A stretch of 64,000 bases of DNA, taken from assembly GCF_000276665.1 (NCBI RefSeq), contig NW_004955464.1, forward strand, positions 11,092,953 to 11,156,952, given 5' to 3'. A program made the translations under genes and the position numbers. Under the pieces are notes generated by a model. It saw only the letters and a program-made list of their open reading frames with translations, had not been told where the DNA came from and searched no databases. Below are positions 1 through 12,072 of the stretch, piece after piece; within the stretch, counting starts at the first letter, position 1; every line of letters begins with the position of its first letter. This stretch comes from Chinchilla lanigera. Lineage: Eukaryota; Chordata; Mammalia; Rodentia; Chinchillidae.

Positions 1-394
1 GAAGGACAGGTGTCTGTCGGTCTCTGTGTGCCACCTGTCCCCACCCCCCACCACCTGCCTTCAAAAACATGCTGGAGCAGTCCCAACCAGGAATGGGAAA
101 TTCTAACTGGGCTAGAGAAAATGCGGAAGACTTTAGGAGATAACAACTTGAACAGAGCCGTAAGAAGTGGGATATGACTGGGTAAATGGGGCCACAGTGG
201 TGAGGGAACAGAGGCCATTCACCCACAGCATGATCTAATCCCCCATTTCACACGTCAGAAAGATGACTGACAGGCAATAGATGCATAGGCACATTGATGC
301 ATGATAAATGATTAAGAGAACAGATGATTGATAAATAATTGATAAATGGAAAATAGATGACAAATGATGAATAGATGTTATATAGATTACATAG

Positions 395-426
395 AAGATA
401 GATAGATAGATAGATAGATAAGTAGG

Positions 427-462
<36 letters not shown>

Positions 463-497
463 CAGGCAGGCAGAAGGATGAATGGATGGATGGATGC
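395..497. repeat. Compound (GATA)n / (GGAT)n microsatellite
   Basis: GATA repeats with GTAG and GACA/GGCA interruptions are followed by GGAT repeats. Confidence 0.98.
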
Positions 498-1174
498 CTG
501 GCTCTGTGCCAGATGCCAGAGATGCAGTAATGGGTTCAGCGTGCTCCTTCCAGCCAGTGAGACAGACAAGCAAGCAATTAATTAAAATTCAGCATAGCGA
601 GAGCTATGAGAGCTAGAAGCTATTCAGTGTGACTAGAGAGATGCACAAATTGTTGTGGGACCACAGAGGAGGGGACTATGAATTCAGGTGGGAAAGGAGA
701 TAGGAAAGGATGTGGAAAAGACATTGTCACAAGAGTGACATTTGAACTGATTATCCTGAAGAAGGTCACCACTAGGACAACATGCAAAGAAAACCATTCC
801 AGGCAGAGGAAGTAGACCATGGCAAAGCATGAAGGTACAGATGACATACAAAAGGACCAAGCAGAGAAATAACACCACCAAGAACAGGTTCAGAAGGATC
901 ACAGTAGATGGACAACTGCTAGGTCTGGAAAAACCCTCTGAGTTAGAAAAGGGGATGATGAATGTTTTGTAAAACGTACCTAGTTTAAGAGGGGCATTTC
1001 TAACTTGGAAGGCTGAGAGACTGGGGAGGCCACTTAGAGAAATGGGGTAGCTGAGAAAAGATATGATATGGAAAGGAAATGGTAAAAAGGAGGAAGGGGG
1101 GAATCAGATAGATGGCTTGTCTTTATAAAAATCAGGTGAACTCAGCTGATGAGTTAGTGGTTGGATGAACATAC

Positions 1175-1268
1175 AGAAGGAAGGAAGGAGGGGAGGAAAG
1201 AAGGAAGGAAGGAAGGAAGGAAGGGAGGAAGGAAGGGAAGAAGGGAGGGAAGGAGAGAGGGAAGAAGG
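1175..1268. repeat. (GGAA)n purine microsatellite
   Basis: About 90 bp of nearly pure purine built from GGAA and GGGA units. The minus-strand Ser/Pro-rich frame across it is a by-product. Confidence 0.98.
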
Positions 1269-1376
1269 ATGCTGACTGGCCAACTGAAGAGTTAACTACA
1301 GAAAGGACTCCTGTCTCCTCCACCCAAAAGAAACAAGGCCAGCTGTGTGATGTTAGTCAAATCAAAAACCCCTCTG

Positions 1377-1470
1377 AGGGGCTGGGGATTTAGCTCAGCA
1401 GCACAGCACCTGCCTGCAAGCACAAGGTCATGAGTTTGATTCCCAGTACCAGAAAAAAAAAAAAAAAAAC
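1377..1470 (+). mobile_element. ID-type SINE
   Basis: Head GGGGCTGGGGATTTAGCTCA, B-box-like GTTTGATTCCCAGTACC, and an A tail. Confidence 0.92.
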
Positions 1471-1531
1471 TCTGAGCTGATTCTTAAATTTTCTTCTTTT
1501 TGACTATGGAAAAAAACTTTTAAAATAATTT

Positions 1532-1838
1532 TAGCCAGGTGCAGTAGTACTCACTTATAACCCTAACCACTCAAGAAACAGAGGCAGGAAGATTTCTTCA
1601 GCCTAGCTCAAGGCCTCTCCACTTCATCCCCTGAGATGCCCCTATTCCTTCTGCCAACATAACCAGTCCTTGACTCAAAAATGATTTTTTGCTGGGCATG
1701 GTGGCACACACCTGTAATATCAGCACTTGGGAGGCTGAGGCAGGAGGATCACCCTGAGTTCAAGGCCAGTCTAGGCTCCATAGTGACTTCAAAGCCAGCC
1801 TGACCTACATAGTGAGACCCTATCTGAAAAAAAAATTT
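1532..1838 (+). mobile_element. Two B1-type SINEs (1532-1613 fragment, 1691-1838)
   Basis: The second copy is complete: GCTGGGCATGGTGGCACAC, GGAGGCTGAGGCAGGAGGAT, and the duplicated TTCAAGGCCAG / TTCAAAGCCAG block typical of rodent B1, ending in an A tail. The first is an older 5' fragment. Confidence 0.88.
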
Positions 1839-1854
1839 AATGTTTGAGACAATT

Positions 1855-1989
1855 AAGTTTATTGTCAACTTGGGGCTGGGGATTTAGCTCAGCGGCAAAA
1901 GCACCTGCCTAGCAAGCACAAGTTCGTGAGTTCGGTTCCCGGTACCAGAGAAAAACCAAAAAAAAAAAAAAAAGTTTATTGTCAACTTG
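1855..1989 (+). mobile_element. ID-type SINE with 18-bp target-site duplication
   Basis: The tRNA-derived SINE spans 1873-1971 with A and B box-like internal promoter sequences (TAGCTCAGCGG and GTTCGGTTCC) and a poly(A) tail. It is flanked by perfect AAGTTTATTGTCAACTTG copies (1855-1872 and 1972-1989). It inserted at the start of an LTR-like element. Confidence 0.95.
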
Positions 1990-2306
1990 ATTGGCTTGGG
2001 AGATATTCAAGGGGATTAGTAAAACACATTTCTGGGTGTGTCTGGTTGAGAAATGGAGATGAGACCTTGAATACCATATCTGTTCCCTCACTTACTCCTC
2101 TCTGGCACTGTTCCTCTGCTCTGCTACCCAGCTGCCCTGAACTGAGCAGCTTTGCTCCCCTACACCTTTCTGCCATGATTTTCTTGCCTTGGTGGCCAGT
2201 CAACCATGGACTGAAACTTCTGAAACCACAAGCCAAATAAGCCATTTCCTTCTTTAAGTTGTGGGTGTCAGGTATTTGGTCCCAGCATTGGGAAACTAAT
2301 GAAATG
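1975..2306 (+). mobile_element. LTR-like fragment (MaLR or related)
   Basis: This sequence begins TTTATTGTCAACTTGATTGG and ends with a segment of the style AAGCCAAATAAGCC...GTCAGGTATTTGGTC, the usual R/U5-like end of rodent MaLR/ERVL-type LTRs, with a degenerate polyadenylation signal. No retroviral genes are present. Family assignment is from memory. Confidence 0.55.
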
Positions 2307-2336
2307 GGAAAGTTATACATGTTTAAAAAATATTTT

Positions 2337-2403
2337 AGGGACTGAAGGTGTATAGTTCAGGGGTAGATGACTTGCCTAATATGTGTGGGTTTGATCCCAG
2401 CTC

Positions 2404-2436
<33 letters not shown>
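2337..2436 (+). mobile_element. Old ID-like SINE fragment ending in (CA)n
   Basis: A degenerate tRNA-like head (GGACTGAAGGTGTATAGTTC, then GGGTTTGATCCCAG) ends in a (CA)n tract at 2406-2436 that probably grew from the SINE tail. Confidence 0.7.
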
Positions 2437-2440
<4 letters not shown>

Positions 2441-2547
2441 ATGTTTTTACAGTGAATAAGAGTTATGTATCTAATAATATAAGAAAGCAAAGATTTGAAA
2501 AACTAAGTTATACTTAGGGGCTGACAAAAGTTAGTATTTAACATAAA

Positions 2548-2650
2548 AGCCAGTAATGTACCTTTAGTGCCAGCCACACAGGAGGCTGAGGTGGGAGAAT
2601 CATAATTTGAGGCCAGTCTAGACAACTTAATGAGTGCTGTCTCAAAAAGA
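2548..2650 (+). mobile_element. Degenerate B1-type SINE
   Basis: Contains AGGAGGCTGAGGTGGGAGAA, TTTGAGGCCAGTCTAGACA and GCTGTCTCAAAAAG. Confidence 0.8.
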
Positions 2651-2754
2651 TGAACAAAATAAGATGAAATCATAAGAGATATTTCCTATATTGTTATTTC
2701 TTGTGAGGATTCTTTTATGAAGATTATTATTATTACTACTATATAATCATTAAT

Positions 2755-2872
2755 TGTGGATTATTATCTCTATCTTATAGATGAAGAAATTGAGGCTCAG
2801 GAATACTGGACAACTTGCCTAAACACTCAGGCAGTAAGTGGTGGAGCCAGCACTCAGATCTTCCGGATGCAA
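2755..2872 (-). repeat. MIR fragment
   Basis: Plus strand shows the reverse MIR core: ATAGATGAAGAAATTGAGGC, then CAACTTGCCTAA, then CAGTAAGTGGTGGAGCCAG. Confidence 0.85.
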
Positions 2873-3317
2873 GGCTAAGGGCCTTTCTATGACAAAACAA
2901 ACACACTTTTGTATAAAATCTTCCTGATACTCACTGTCATTCTTTTCTTTTTTTCAGCGCTTGAGATCAAATCCAGCATGCAACCCAAGCACTCTATCAC
3001 CGAGCTACAATACCAGCCTCTTACATTCAATTATTAATTATCATGTGTGTCCAGTTTTCACACATCTAAACACAGTGAAACATCAGCTATCTGGAACCTA
3101 TGCTGAAAGCGTTATTCCAGATAGAAGAACTTTTGGATAGCCACAGGTTTAAGGGTCAACTTTGACCATTCTTAAAAATTGGGTTTAAAGGTATGAGACT
3201 TTCTCTAATGTCTTAAGTCAGGATGTACAGAAAGTAAGGTAACTATTTCCTGATGCCTAAGGGCAGCCCTTCTCAACCCAGCCCAGCCTGAGTGTATACA
3301 TCTCCTCTTAGCTTTTC

Positions 3318-3756
3318 CTTATGGCTGTGTCTAGATTCTCCCAAAAGCCTCATGAGCTCATAGGTGGGGCTTTTTGGAGGTCGCTGGATGTGTGACTATG
3401 GATTAAGGGTATGTGATATCTGGATTAGTGCCCTAGTTGGTTTAGTAGTTATGGGTATGGTTGAGTAGATTTACTGAAGAGGAAAGCCCTCTGCCTGTGT
3501 GTGGGTGGCACCACTTAATAGGCTTGTACCCTGGATGGAATGAAAAGAGACAGAAAGAAGGCAGGCTCACTGCTTCCTGCACCCCCTGCCATGGACTGTT
3601 TCTCCTCCACCACGCCCTTCTGCCATGCTGCCCTGCCTTGGAACCAGCATACTTTGGACTGAAATCTCTACACACTGTGAGCTAAAATAAACCTTTCCTC
3701 CCTTAACTTGTGGGCGGTGGGTATTTTGTCCCAGCAATGAAAAATAACTAAGACAC
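3318..3756 (+). mobile_element. MaLR-like solo LTR remnant
   Basis: The segment reads from a GGTGGGGCTTTTTGGAGGT block to AGCTAAAATAAACCTTTCCT (AATAAA near 3687) and a GTATTTTGTCCCAGCAATGA end, the layout of mammalian MaLR LTRs. It contains no coding internal region. Confidence 0.65.
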
Positions 3757-3787
3757 TTCTTTCTACTACCTCCATTTTCTCAATAAT

Positions 3788-3965
3788 AATAGTAACATTT
3801 ATTGTACACTAACTCATGCAATGGCCCTAACCTTGGCAGGTGACATTTGTTACTCCTGTTTGATAGACAAAGAGAAGAGGCACTGAGAGGCTCAAGATCA
3901 CAGAGCTGACAGGCCCCCAGCAGGCCACAAAGCCAGAATAAGAGTCCAGGCAGAGCTGCTCTGGC
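3788..3965 (-). repeat. MIR fragment
   Basis: ACATTTATTGTACACTAACT, GATAGACAAAGAGAAGAGGC and CAAGATCACAGAGCTGACAG match the reverse MIR layout. Confidence 0.8.
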
Positions 3966-4303
3966 GACGGGACTAGGTGCTTCCTGCTGCACTGGAACTC
4001 ACGCCTCACCTTCCAAGCCCAAAGGGAAGTTTCAGAGCACAGATATCACCCTCAGGGAGCTGAGGACCCGAGAAAGCAGGCACCTGCTCTCCATCAGAAC
4101 CTTTCTAGAACCTGCTAAAGGCTACCACAGTGCCACAGCAACATTCTGCATCCCTTTGTTCCTGCCTCCCAGCACTGGCTACCCACTTACAGCACTCACA
4201 GACCCCAGCCTTTCCCATGCCATCCTCCAGCCCTGCCAGTTCTGAGCTTAATAACTTCAGCTTTTTTCTGGTTCTTGACAAATGGAAAAAGTATCATTCA
4301 AAG

Positions 4304-4304
<1 letters not shown>

Positions 4305-4343
<39 letters not shown>
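4305..4343. repeat. (TG)n microsatellite
   Basis: About 19 TG units. Confidence 0.98.
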
Positions 4344-4347
<4 letters not shown>

Positions 4348-4779
4348 CTGCCCACAGCAATAAAATGACACATCTGGCCCCTCCCCCAATTCCCAGTTTC
4401 GCAGCACAAGAAGAGACAAGGAGTTGGACAGAAACACCAGGAGGTAGCCATGGCATCCTACCCACCCACCCCATCCTGCCATGGGCCACACAGCAAAGCC
4501 TTCTGTGGCCCAGACCTTTTCCCTTTCCTTCTGCAGAGAATTACTGTTGTGGCCTCAAACCCAACCTGGAAAATGTAGCATTCCTGCCCACCTTCCAACC
4601 TCATCGCCCACAAGTCCCTGGCACAAGCCCTGTTTTCCAGGCAAGCCAGGCTCCTCACTGATTTCAACACATGTGTGTTTCATGTTTTCCTAACTCAGTG
4701 TCTTTGCCCACAGGACTTCTCCTCCAGAAATATCCCCCACCTTTCTTCAAACCCTACCATCTTTCAAATGCCTACTAGA

Positions 4780-4870
4780 GACAAGCACCTGACCAAGAAC
4801 CTACTATGTGCTGCTAGGTACCAGGGATACACAAACAAGTAAGGTAGGTAGAGTCTCTGCTTGGAAAGTA
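4780..4870 (-). repeat. L2-like fragment
   Basis: Has the layout CCTACTATGTGCTGCTAGGTAC...GGGATACACAAACAAGTAAG...TCTCTGC seen in the reverse L2 3' end. Confidence 0.6.
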
Positions 4871-5010
4871 GCCATTAAAAGTAACCACACAAGTAAGAAT
4901 GGTGGAAAACCTCCTGTGACCCATCTGATCATACACCCCCTCCCTGGGGTGCTGCCACCACCACCAGCTGCAGTGCCTGCGAGAAGCAGCCCTCAATAAT
5001 CATCTGTTCC

Positions 5011-5089
5011 AGGGCCAGGGATACAGCCCAGTGGCACAGCACCTGCCTGGCAACTGTGAGGCGGTGAGTTCAATTCCTGGTACAAAAAT
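5011..5089 (+). mobile_element. ID-type SINE, diverged
   Basis: AGGGCCAGGGATACAGCCCA head, GTGAGTTCAATTCCTGGTAC B-box region and a short A tail. The flanking AATAATCATC/CATCTGTTCC sequences look like a target-site duplication. Confidence 0.85.
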
Positions 5090-5559
5090 AATCATCATCG
5101 TCATCTGTTCCTCCCTTTCCTACCACCTCTAGGGAAATAGAGAAATTCTTCTAAACCTTTCAGATCTTCAGCTAGTGGCCACCTCCTCCAAGGGAACTTC
5201 CACAATCCACTGTCGTTAAAGCTGACCCTGCTGGGTTAGGTGGGCTTCGCCATGGGCGGTCCTGTGCTGAGTCTCGCTGACTCACCACACCGGCCTGCAA
5301 GCCTGGGAGCCTTTGCCTGCAGCCCCATGCTCTGGGCCCAGTGTGCCATACAAAGGCCATCATGCCCATGAGTGCCACATCATGGCAGTGTGAAACACCA
5401 CGGCGCTTGTGGGGCCTGTGTGCTGCTGATCCAATCTGCCTGAAATGTCTCTGCCCTCTCTTCACAGAGCTAGATGTTTGTGCTGAGCTGTCATTCCTAC
5501 GGTCAAAGAAAGGTGATTTTTAACTGTTCTATTTGGTTCCAAATTAATATCTCAGGTGG

Positions 5560-5680
5560 GCTGGGGATTTAGCTCAGCGGCAAAAGCGCCTGCCTGGCAA
5601 GTGCAAGGTCGTGAGTTCGGTTCCCGGTACCGGAGAAAAACCAAAAAATAAAAAAATTTAAAAATTTTTTAAAAAAATAC
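5560..5680 (+). mobile_element. ID-type SINE with target-site duplication
   Basis: Complete ID SINE with a long A/T-rich tail, flanked by TATCTCAGGTGG at 5548-5559 and 5681-5692. Confidence 0.93.
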
Positions 5681-5787
5681 TATCTCAGGTGGTTTTTTTC
5701 ATGTCTTTTCAGCACCTCATACATAGCTGCTTGACAGGCAAAACCTAGTACCACAGGCAGTCACAGCTTCAACCAAAAAATCATCTC

Positions 5788-5862
5788 TCAGGCTAAGGCT
5801 GTAGCTCAGTGGCATGGTGCTTCCCTACCATGAGGCCTGGAGTTCAATCCTGGTGCCACAAT
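5788..5862 (+). mobile_element. Old ID-like SINE
   Basis: GGCTAAGGCTGTAGCTCAGT and GGAGTTCAATCCTGGTGCC retain the tRNA-like A and B box regions. Confidence 0.8.
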
Positions 5863-7078
5863 AAGTAGTCACCATAGTCACTGTCGTCATCATTCACCCA
5901 TATACAGCTCCCAAAATTGTTCAGGAATTGGAAAGATGAAAATTTTTATTAACAATTTTTAATCAAACGTAATGTGGAACACCAGAAACCTCAATGGGGA
6001 GAAGGACTGAATCAGTGTAAGGCACTGTTCAGAAAGAGAACATTTAAAAGGAGGTAAAAGCTAAATGAAATCTTGTAACTGCAACAGGCACTGGGGAGGT
6101 GACAGTATTGCACGAAGATAATGAAAAGCCAGTCAGAGATACAGTTGTCTCAAATTCTTGGCTAAATGGTTCAGGTTTCTTGGAGTATTAGCTCCCCAGT
6201 GGAAGCAACCGCTCAACCTGTTTTAAAAAGGATGAGTAAGTATCTAAGCTGGTGGGAGGTAGGTGAGATTCTTGCTATGGAGCAAAGTGTTGGCATAGTT
6301 CACAAGACAGAATATGAGCTTGCTTTACTCTCCTGCAATCTCCTATATAAAGACTGCAGCAGATCCACAGGCAGTTGCAGTATGCTGTAGCTGTGCACAG
6401 GTAGCCACCTGCCATGCTGAGAATCTGCCCCACTCACCGTATGCTTTAGCAGCCACTGTGCTGGGTGATGGGGCACCTGCCACCACCGCCGCTGCCACAA
6501 CCACAGAAGGGCAGGCGCCATGGTGCAGGGATTCACCACTATAGACTTGCATTTGGAACATTCCCAACCCCATGTCTACACACAAGGAATGCTCAAGGCT
6601 CATCCAACAGACATGAGCCCAGTGGTGCAGAGGTCATGGAAGAGCAGAACCCATATGGAAGGCTTACTCGGGGATGGGAGAACTCCCTCCTAGTATAGCT
6701 TGCAGCCAAGCACCTGTCCAAGGTGCTGCCACTTTACATGGGTGAATTCAACATCCAAAGACCCACAGTTGGGAGAGAAGCAGGACCACTCCCAAAGGTA
6801 TTCAGAAAGAAGTTCCTGTGCAGGATAGAAAGCTACAGACCATCACAATTAACATCATTAACTACTATCACAAATGCTGGCTTGAGAGGAGCAGAGAATT
6901 CGCTGCACCTTTAGAAAGGAAAGCTTATGCTCTGGTGATCACCAAATAACTGAACTCTGGAGTGTTGAGTTGCTGGAAAATTTAGTCTCTTTAAACTCAT
7001 TAGTGACCTTCTTCCTCAACTGGGTCTGAGCAGGAAATATTGAACAAGGCACAGGAAGGAGCCAGTAATGAATCCATG

Positions 7079-7443
7079 TGTGTCAGTCAGCTTTCCATTA
7101 CTGTAACAAATATCTGAAATCATCAATTTATAAGGAGAAAAGGTTTGTTTGGGCTCTTGGTTTAGAGGTTCCAGTCCTTGGTCAGTTAGCCTTGTTGCTC
7201 TGGTAATGAGGTGAGGCAGCATATCGTGGCTGGAGCTGCCAACCTCATCTCCAGAATGTAGAAAAGAGAGAAAGAAGAAGAAGCAAGGGTCCCACCATCC
7301 CCTTCCAGGGCACACCCCCAATGATTCAAAGACATCCCACGAGCCCCGTCTCTCAGTTGCCACCATTTCCAAATAGCATCAGCCTGGAAGCTATACCTTC
7401 AACACATGGGCCTTTGAGGGTTGTTTCAGATCCAAACTAAAGC
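7079..7443 (-). mobile_element. MaLR-like solo LTR, minus orientation
   Basis: Read on the minus strand it runs from TTAGTTTGGATCTGAAACA through a CATGTGTTGAAGG block to a typical end (CAGATATTTGTTACAGTAAT...). It is the opposite-orientation counterpart of the element at 3318-3756. No internal retroviral sequence remains. Confidence 0.65.
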
Positions 7444-7650
7444 ACAATGCAATCATAAGATCTCTGGAGAAAGCTCTTGCCATGACTCACCCCTAAAACG
7501 TAGGAAAAGACATCTGCTTACAAAGTATGATTGTATATCTAGCTCTTCTGATTAAAAGCCAACACCTCTGTGGGTGATAAGAATATCAGTGCACAAGATG
7601 CATGCAGCCCTCCCTCACCAAATTAAAGGAAACTTCAAGAGTGGTGGATA

Positions 7651-7806
7651 AGCAGGGTGTGGTGGTGCACGCCTGTAATCCCAGCACTAGGGAGGCTGAG
7701 GCAGGAGGATGGCTGAGTTAAAGACCAGCCTGGGCTACAAAGTAAGCTCAAAACCAGCCTGAACTGCATAGCGAGGCCCTATCTCAAAAATAAAAATAAA
7801 AAAAAA
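7651..7806 (+). mobile_element. B1-type SINE
   Basis: Complete B1 with GCCTGTAATCCCAGCAC, the duplicated ACCAGCCTGGGCTAC / ACCAGCCTGAACTGC block, and an A-rich tail. Confidence 0.92.
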
Positions 7807-8714
7807 GAGTGGAGTGTAGCTAAGTGGTGAGTAGATAGGGAGTTCATTATACTGTTCTTGCTACTTCTATTTATGTGTGAAAGTGTTCATGTAAAATAAT
7901 TTTTAACAAAAGTGCAGGGGTCCTCCTACTTTTAAAACACTGTCAAGTCTTTGAGATTCAAGTGATCATGGATGACACAAAATTTAAAACTACCCCCTTT
8001 GTAATATATGCAAAATAACAGTTCCTATGTGATTTCTGAAAAAAAAAAAAAAATGCAGGAGAGGAGGAGAAAAGAGGAAAGCAGGAGGGCCCAGCAGGGA
8101 GGGTATGATCCTGCATGACAGATAGACCAGCTCCCTTACCCGCTCCATCAGGGCCCAGCTATGGGACTTGGGAGGTGCATGCTGCTGTCTGTGCGCTGTC
8201 TGTTCTTCTAAAATTAGAACACTGTTCCCATAGGCTTGTTTGGAGGCTATAAGTACAAAACAGATTTTGAGAACGTGGCACATAGTAGGCATTCAAGAAA
8301 TCTTGACTGCACTTTATAAATATCTGTACTTACAAAATAGATACACTCAGGAGAGCCCTTGCTTTACAAAAGAATTCACCACAGGGTCCCTTTAAGCCCT
8401 CAGCCCCATGAGTGCACTTTAAATGGGATTGAGTTTGCAGAAATCCATTTACACATGACTTTTCAAAAACGCAGCCACGGCACTAATGAAGGCAGGCGGA
8501 TCGCCAGCGAGAGCTCCCCGGGCACACTCTCTCAGCCTCAGATCCTGTCCAGCAGGATTCTCCGAAAGACTGAAGACTAAAAACATCTTCTCTGAAAACC
8601 CACAAAGACTCACTGGCTGCCCTCTGGGAAGTCTTTTTTCCATGCATATTTGGGAGGGCTGTGGTGTCTTCAGCGATGGGTCCAGGCTTACGAGGACAAT
8701 AGCAATAGCAGTTG

Positions 8715-8985
8715 GTTAACAACATTAGCTAACATTTATTGAGGGCTTTCTATGTGAGAGGCACTGTGTTAATTCCCATGCATTATCCTGCACAAGGCAA
8801 CAGAAGCTAATGTCTGTATAACCACAGCAAGTGCCTGCAAATGAAAGAAGTACCCGTGTGCCTCATAAAAGTCTAACACTGCATTATCTTTCTTACTGTT
8901 TTCCAGATAGAAAAACTGAGGCACAGGGTAGAGAAGCCATTTGCCCAAGGTTGCCCAGTTGTACATGATGGGTTTTTTAAAATAG
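8715..8985 (-). repeat. MIR element, nearly full length
   Basis: AACATTTATTGAGGGCTTTC, GAGGCACTGTGTTAATTCCC, GATAGAAAAACTGAGGCACA and TTGCCCAAGGTTGCCCAGTT follow the reverse MIR consensus in order. Confidence 0.9.
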
Positions 8986-9109
8986 GTCTGGCTCTGTAAA
9001 CCTACCCCTCTACAGACCCACAGCTCGGCATCCCATCCCCCTACCACCACCAGCTCCAACAGAGACAGGACTTCAAGCAGAGGGTCCCTGTGGAAGGCGC
9101 TGCCCCTCC

Positions 9110-10990
9110 CGCTGTCCCTTCCCTGTCTCACTTAGCCCTCTACAAGCTGTTGTCAATTGCACTAAAGTATTTACAGCAACCAGCTACCGCCGACACCTCT
9201 GCCCACGTGGGCTATAATTTGATGCTCAAGTTGTTAAACAGCCGCTTTCGAGCGCCGCACTCTTCATACATGAGTGTCTCTCCCAAGGGCCAGGCTGGCC
9301 GTCTCTCCGCCGCTCATGATGCCTGCACACCTCTCCTGCTGGCCCCAGGCGTGTGCACATGTGTCCATATCCCAGACACCCACTGACACACACAGACACA
9401 CACAGTTGCCATCACAAAATGATCCCAATTATCTGTTGAGCACACACCTACCAACCCACGTGACATGTGTCACAGACACAGAGCCTTGCCCCATTCAACA
9501 TACCTCATGTCATCAACACACAAGACATCACAAAGAGAACAGCTGGCGGTATTCTGTGTAAAGCATATTCACCAGTAATTAATGCCCACCCCAAATATAT
9601 TTCCAGAACATATGCTCTCCCTTATGTAATAAGTTGTCAGAAAATTGTCTACCTGCTTGACTGCATTAGGATAATCAGACAAATACTCAGTATATTTTTC
9701 CATGTACTTGAGTTAAATGCAGCTGTCACTGGATGTGTTTATACCTGATGTGCTTCCATGCTGGTGCATCTACCTAAACCCCTGAGCTCAACATTATGTG
9801 GTGGGGCTGTGTGTAGCGCTGGGTGGGGGCCCAGAGTGTGCAGACTAGCTCTGTCTGTGTGGCTGTTTGCATAAAGCAGACCCAGCCCTTTGACTCTGTG
9901 GCCAGCCCTCTCCCATGGGAAGTCTTTGCAGAGTTGGGCTGCCTGCTGCATAGCAGTATAAGAGCAAACATATCCCCAATCCCAAAAACCCAATGTCCGT
10001 GCCACTCCCAAATGGGGGTGCTACAGAAAGAGGAGGGGAGTGACAGGGGGCAAGGACCATGCCATCAAAAGAAGAAACTATGGCCCATCCACTCAGGACA
10101 GAATAGATGTGAGGACATGCGCTTATCAATAATCACTGTGAAGATGGCCCAGAGCACTGAGAGCTGATCTGTTAGGGTCTGAGAAGGATGCAGATCTCAA
10201 GCCCCTTCAGGTCCCTTCTGGGTCCCTTGGGCTGTAAGGATAGGGACCAGCGTTAGTCCCTTCTAATGGTGCTGAGTGAGGGATGCCTGGGAAGCGCCAC
10301 AGAGTACAAGGGACAGTGACGGAGCTCAGAAGGAGCCCCACAGAGCCGCCTGCCTATGGAGGTTTGAGCCTGCAGCACACAGAGATTCAGACACAGCACA
10401 GGCATAGGCCAGAAAGAGAAATCAGAAAAGAAAGGGAGGCAGATAAAATGAAGGGGAGAAAGAATGTCCTGGTAGGATGGATGGGAAGGCAGGCAGAGGC
10501 GCATGGGCCCCAAGATTGCAACAGAGATAAAGGAAGGCCATTTATCCAGACTTTCAACATTTATTCCCTAAGCACCTACTCTGTAGCAGTTGCTGTCTGG
10601 TTCAAGTCATGTGATGATCACTGAATGTAGGTGTCTTTGCCCACAGTGAGCTTCAGCATCCGGGAACTCACCCGACTGCCTTCTGCACACATTTGTGGGA
10701 GCCTCTTTCATGCACTCACATGCTTCCACTCCAAAAGAAGGAGCATTCCTGGTAGAATCTAGTGAAGAGAAAGAGGGGCGGGGGGAAGGGCTGCGGGTCT
10801 GGGGACCCCATGGCTGTGAGTCAAGACTACTCTGAGTGACCTCTCTGCAGCAGTGAGACACGATGGGAGGTGGAAAGCAAAAGAGAAGAGAGGATTGACT
10901 CCAGGAATCACTCAGCACAGCCCGGAGCCCAGGCGTTTCTGTACATCCAGCTGCACTTGCTGGACTTGAAATAAAGGATCATCTCTGCCT
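9110..10990. other. Single-copy intergenic block with AT-rich candidate conserved stretches
   Basis: No convincing repeat or gene was found. 9170-9260 (ending near AACAGCCGCTTTCGAGC) and 9565-9735 (with CCAGTAATTAATGCCC and GTAATAAGTTGTCAG) have the unbroken, homeodomain-site-rich look of conserved non-coding elements, which only alignment could prove. Confidence 0.4.
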
Positions 10991-11741
10991 TCCTCACTCT
11001 GCTTTCTGAAATGTGGGCGGGATGCCTCTGTGTTGCCCAACAAAGCTAGACACAGCCTCTCAACTGGAGCTTTAGACACTGATCAGAACAGAAGACTCAA
11101 GCTTTGATGGTCCTACAGTCAATAATCCATACCCATTCCTCTTGCAGGCACAGCCAAGCTGTCCTCTGCAGTCCCCTGCAGTCAGGGAGCCACAGGACTG
11201 GGTCTTCATAAGAAGTGCTATTTGCCACCTACAGACCTAGCCTTGAAAGAGCATCTCCCCAGAATCCAGTATCCTCTCTCTCCCTCCTCTGCCAGCCCCA
11301 TTCAAAGCACCTAGTGGATGATGCCAAGGGCCCAGAACTCAGGTTCACAACTCCCAAAGTGTCCGTGGATAGAATTTGTTGGACAAAAGTGTTATACCTT
11401 TACTTTCACAAATCTGTAAACTGAAATTTAACAATTTATTCCATTACAATGGCAGGTAACCAACCACAGACACCTGCAATTTTGCTACCCATAGAAATTA
11501 TTAGTATTTATTGCACAGCATGTTAAATTGTTGCAAAAAATACCAAAATGTCATTGAAGCTCAATAAACTTTGAAATTGTGCTATTAATCCCATTGCTAT
11601 ATTTCACTTAATTTTAAGTTATTGTATCACAAATGTATTCAATTATTTTATTACAAGTCTATAAATTTTTAAATCTTTAGATACTTGAATTTTAACATAA
11701 TGGTCTCTTTTATAGTCCAGTAAATTTGATTTCATGTATTT

Positions 11742-12072
11742 AAAAACCTTGCCAGGCTGGGCATGGTGGTGCACACCTGTCATCCCAGCACTCAGGAGGC
11801 TGAGGCAAAGGATCACTGTGAGTTCAAGGTCAGCCTGGGCTATAAGGTGAGTTCCAGGCCAGCCTGAATTGCACAGTGCAACTCTGTCTCAAAAAAGACA
11901 AAAATATATAAATAAAAAATCTTGCCAGCCGTGGTGGCGCACGCCTGTAATCTCAGCACTTGGGAGGCTGAGGCAGGAAGATTGCTGTGAGTTTGAGTCA
12001 GCCTCGGCTGCATAATGAGTTCAAGGCCAACCTAAACTACATAATAGCCAGACTCTGTCTCCAAAAAATAAA
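11742..12072 (+). mobile_element. Two B1-type SINEs, one inserted at the 5' end of the other
   Basis: The left B1 (11756-11914) is flanked by AAAAACCTTGCCAG (11742-11755) and AAAAATCTTGCCAG (11915-11928). The right B1 begins within the second copy (GCCAGCCGTGGTGGCGCACG) and runs to about 12072. The left copy therefore inserted at the head of the older one. Confidence 0.88.

Noticed and set aside
395..1268. Repeat-rich array that might be CRISPR-like
   Set aside because: These are simple microsatellites without unique spacers, in a mammalian genome.
1873..1950. tRNA gene, suggested by the A/B box-like head
   Set aside because: The sequence is the head of an ID-type SINE with poly(A) tail and target-site duplication, and similar copies occur throughout the window.
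6166..6914. Possible gene or LTR with TATATAAAG near 6350
   Set aside because: Frames are short and overlapping, no polyadenylation end or repeat boundary could be found, and no protein is recognised.
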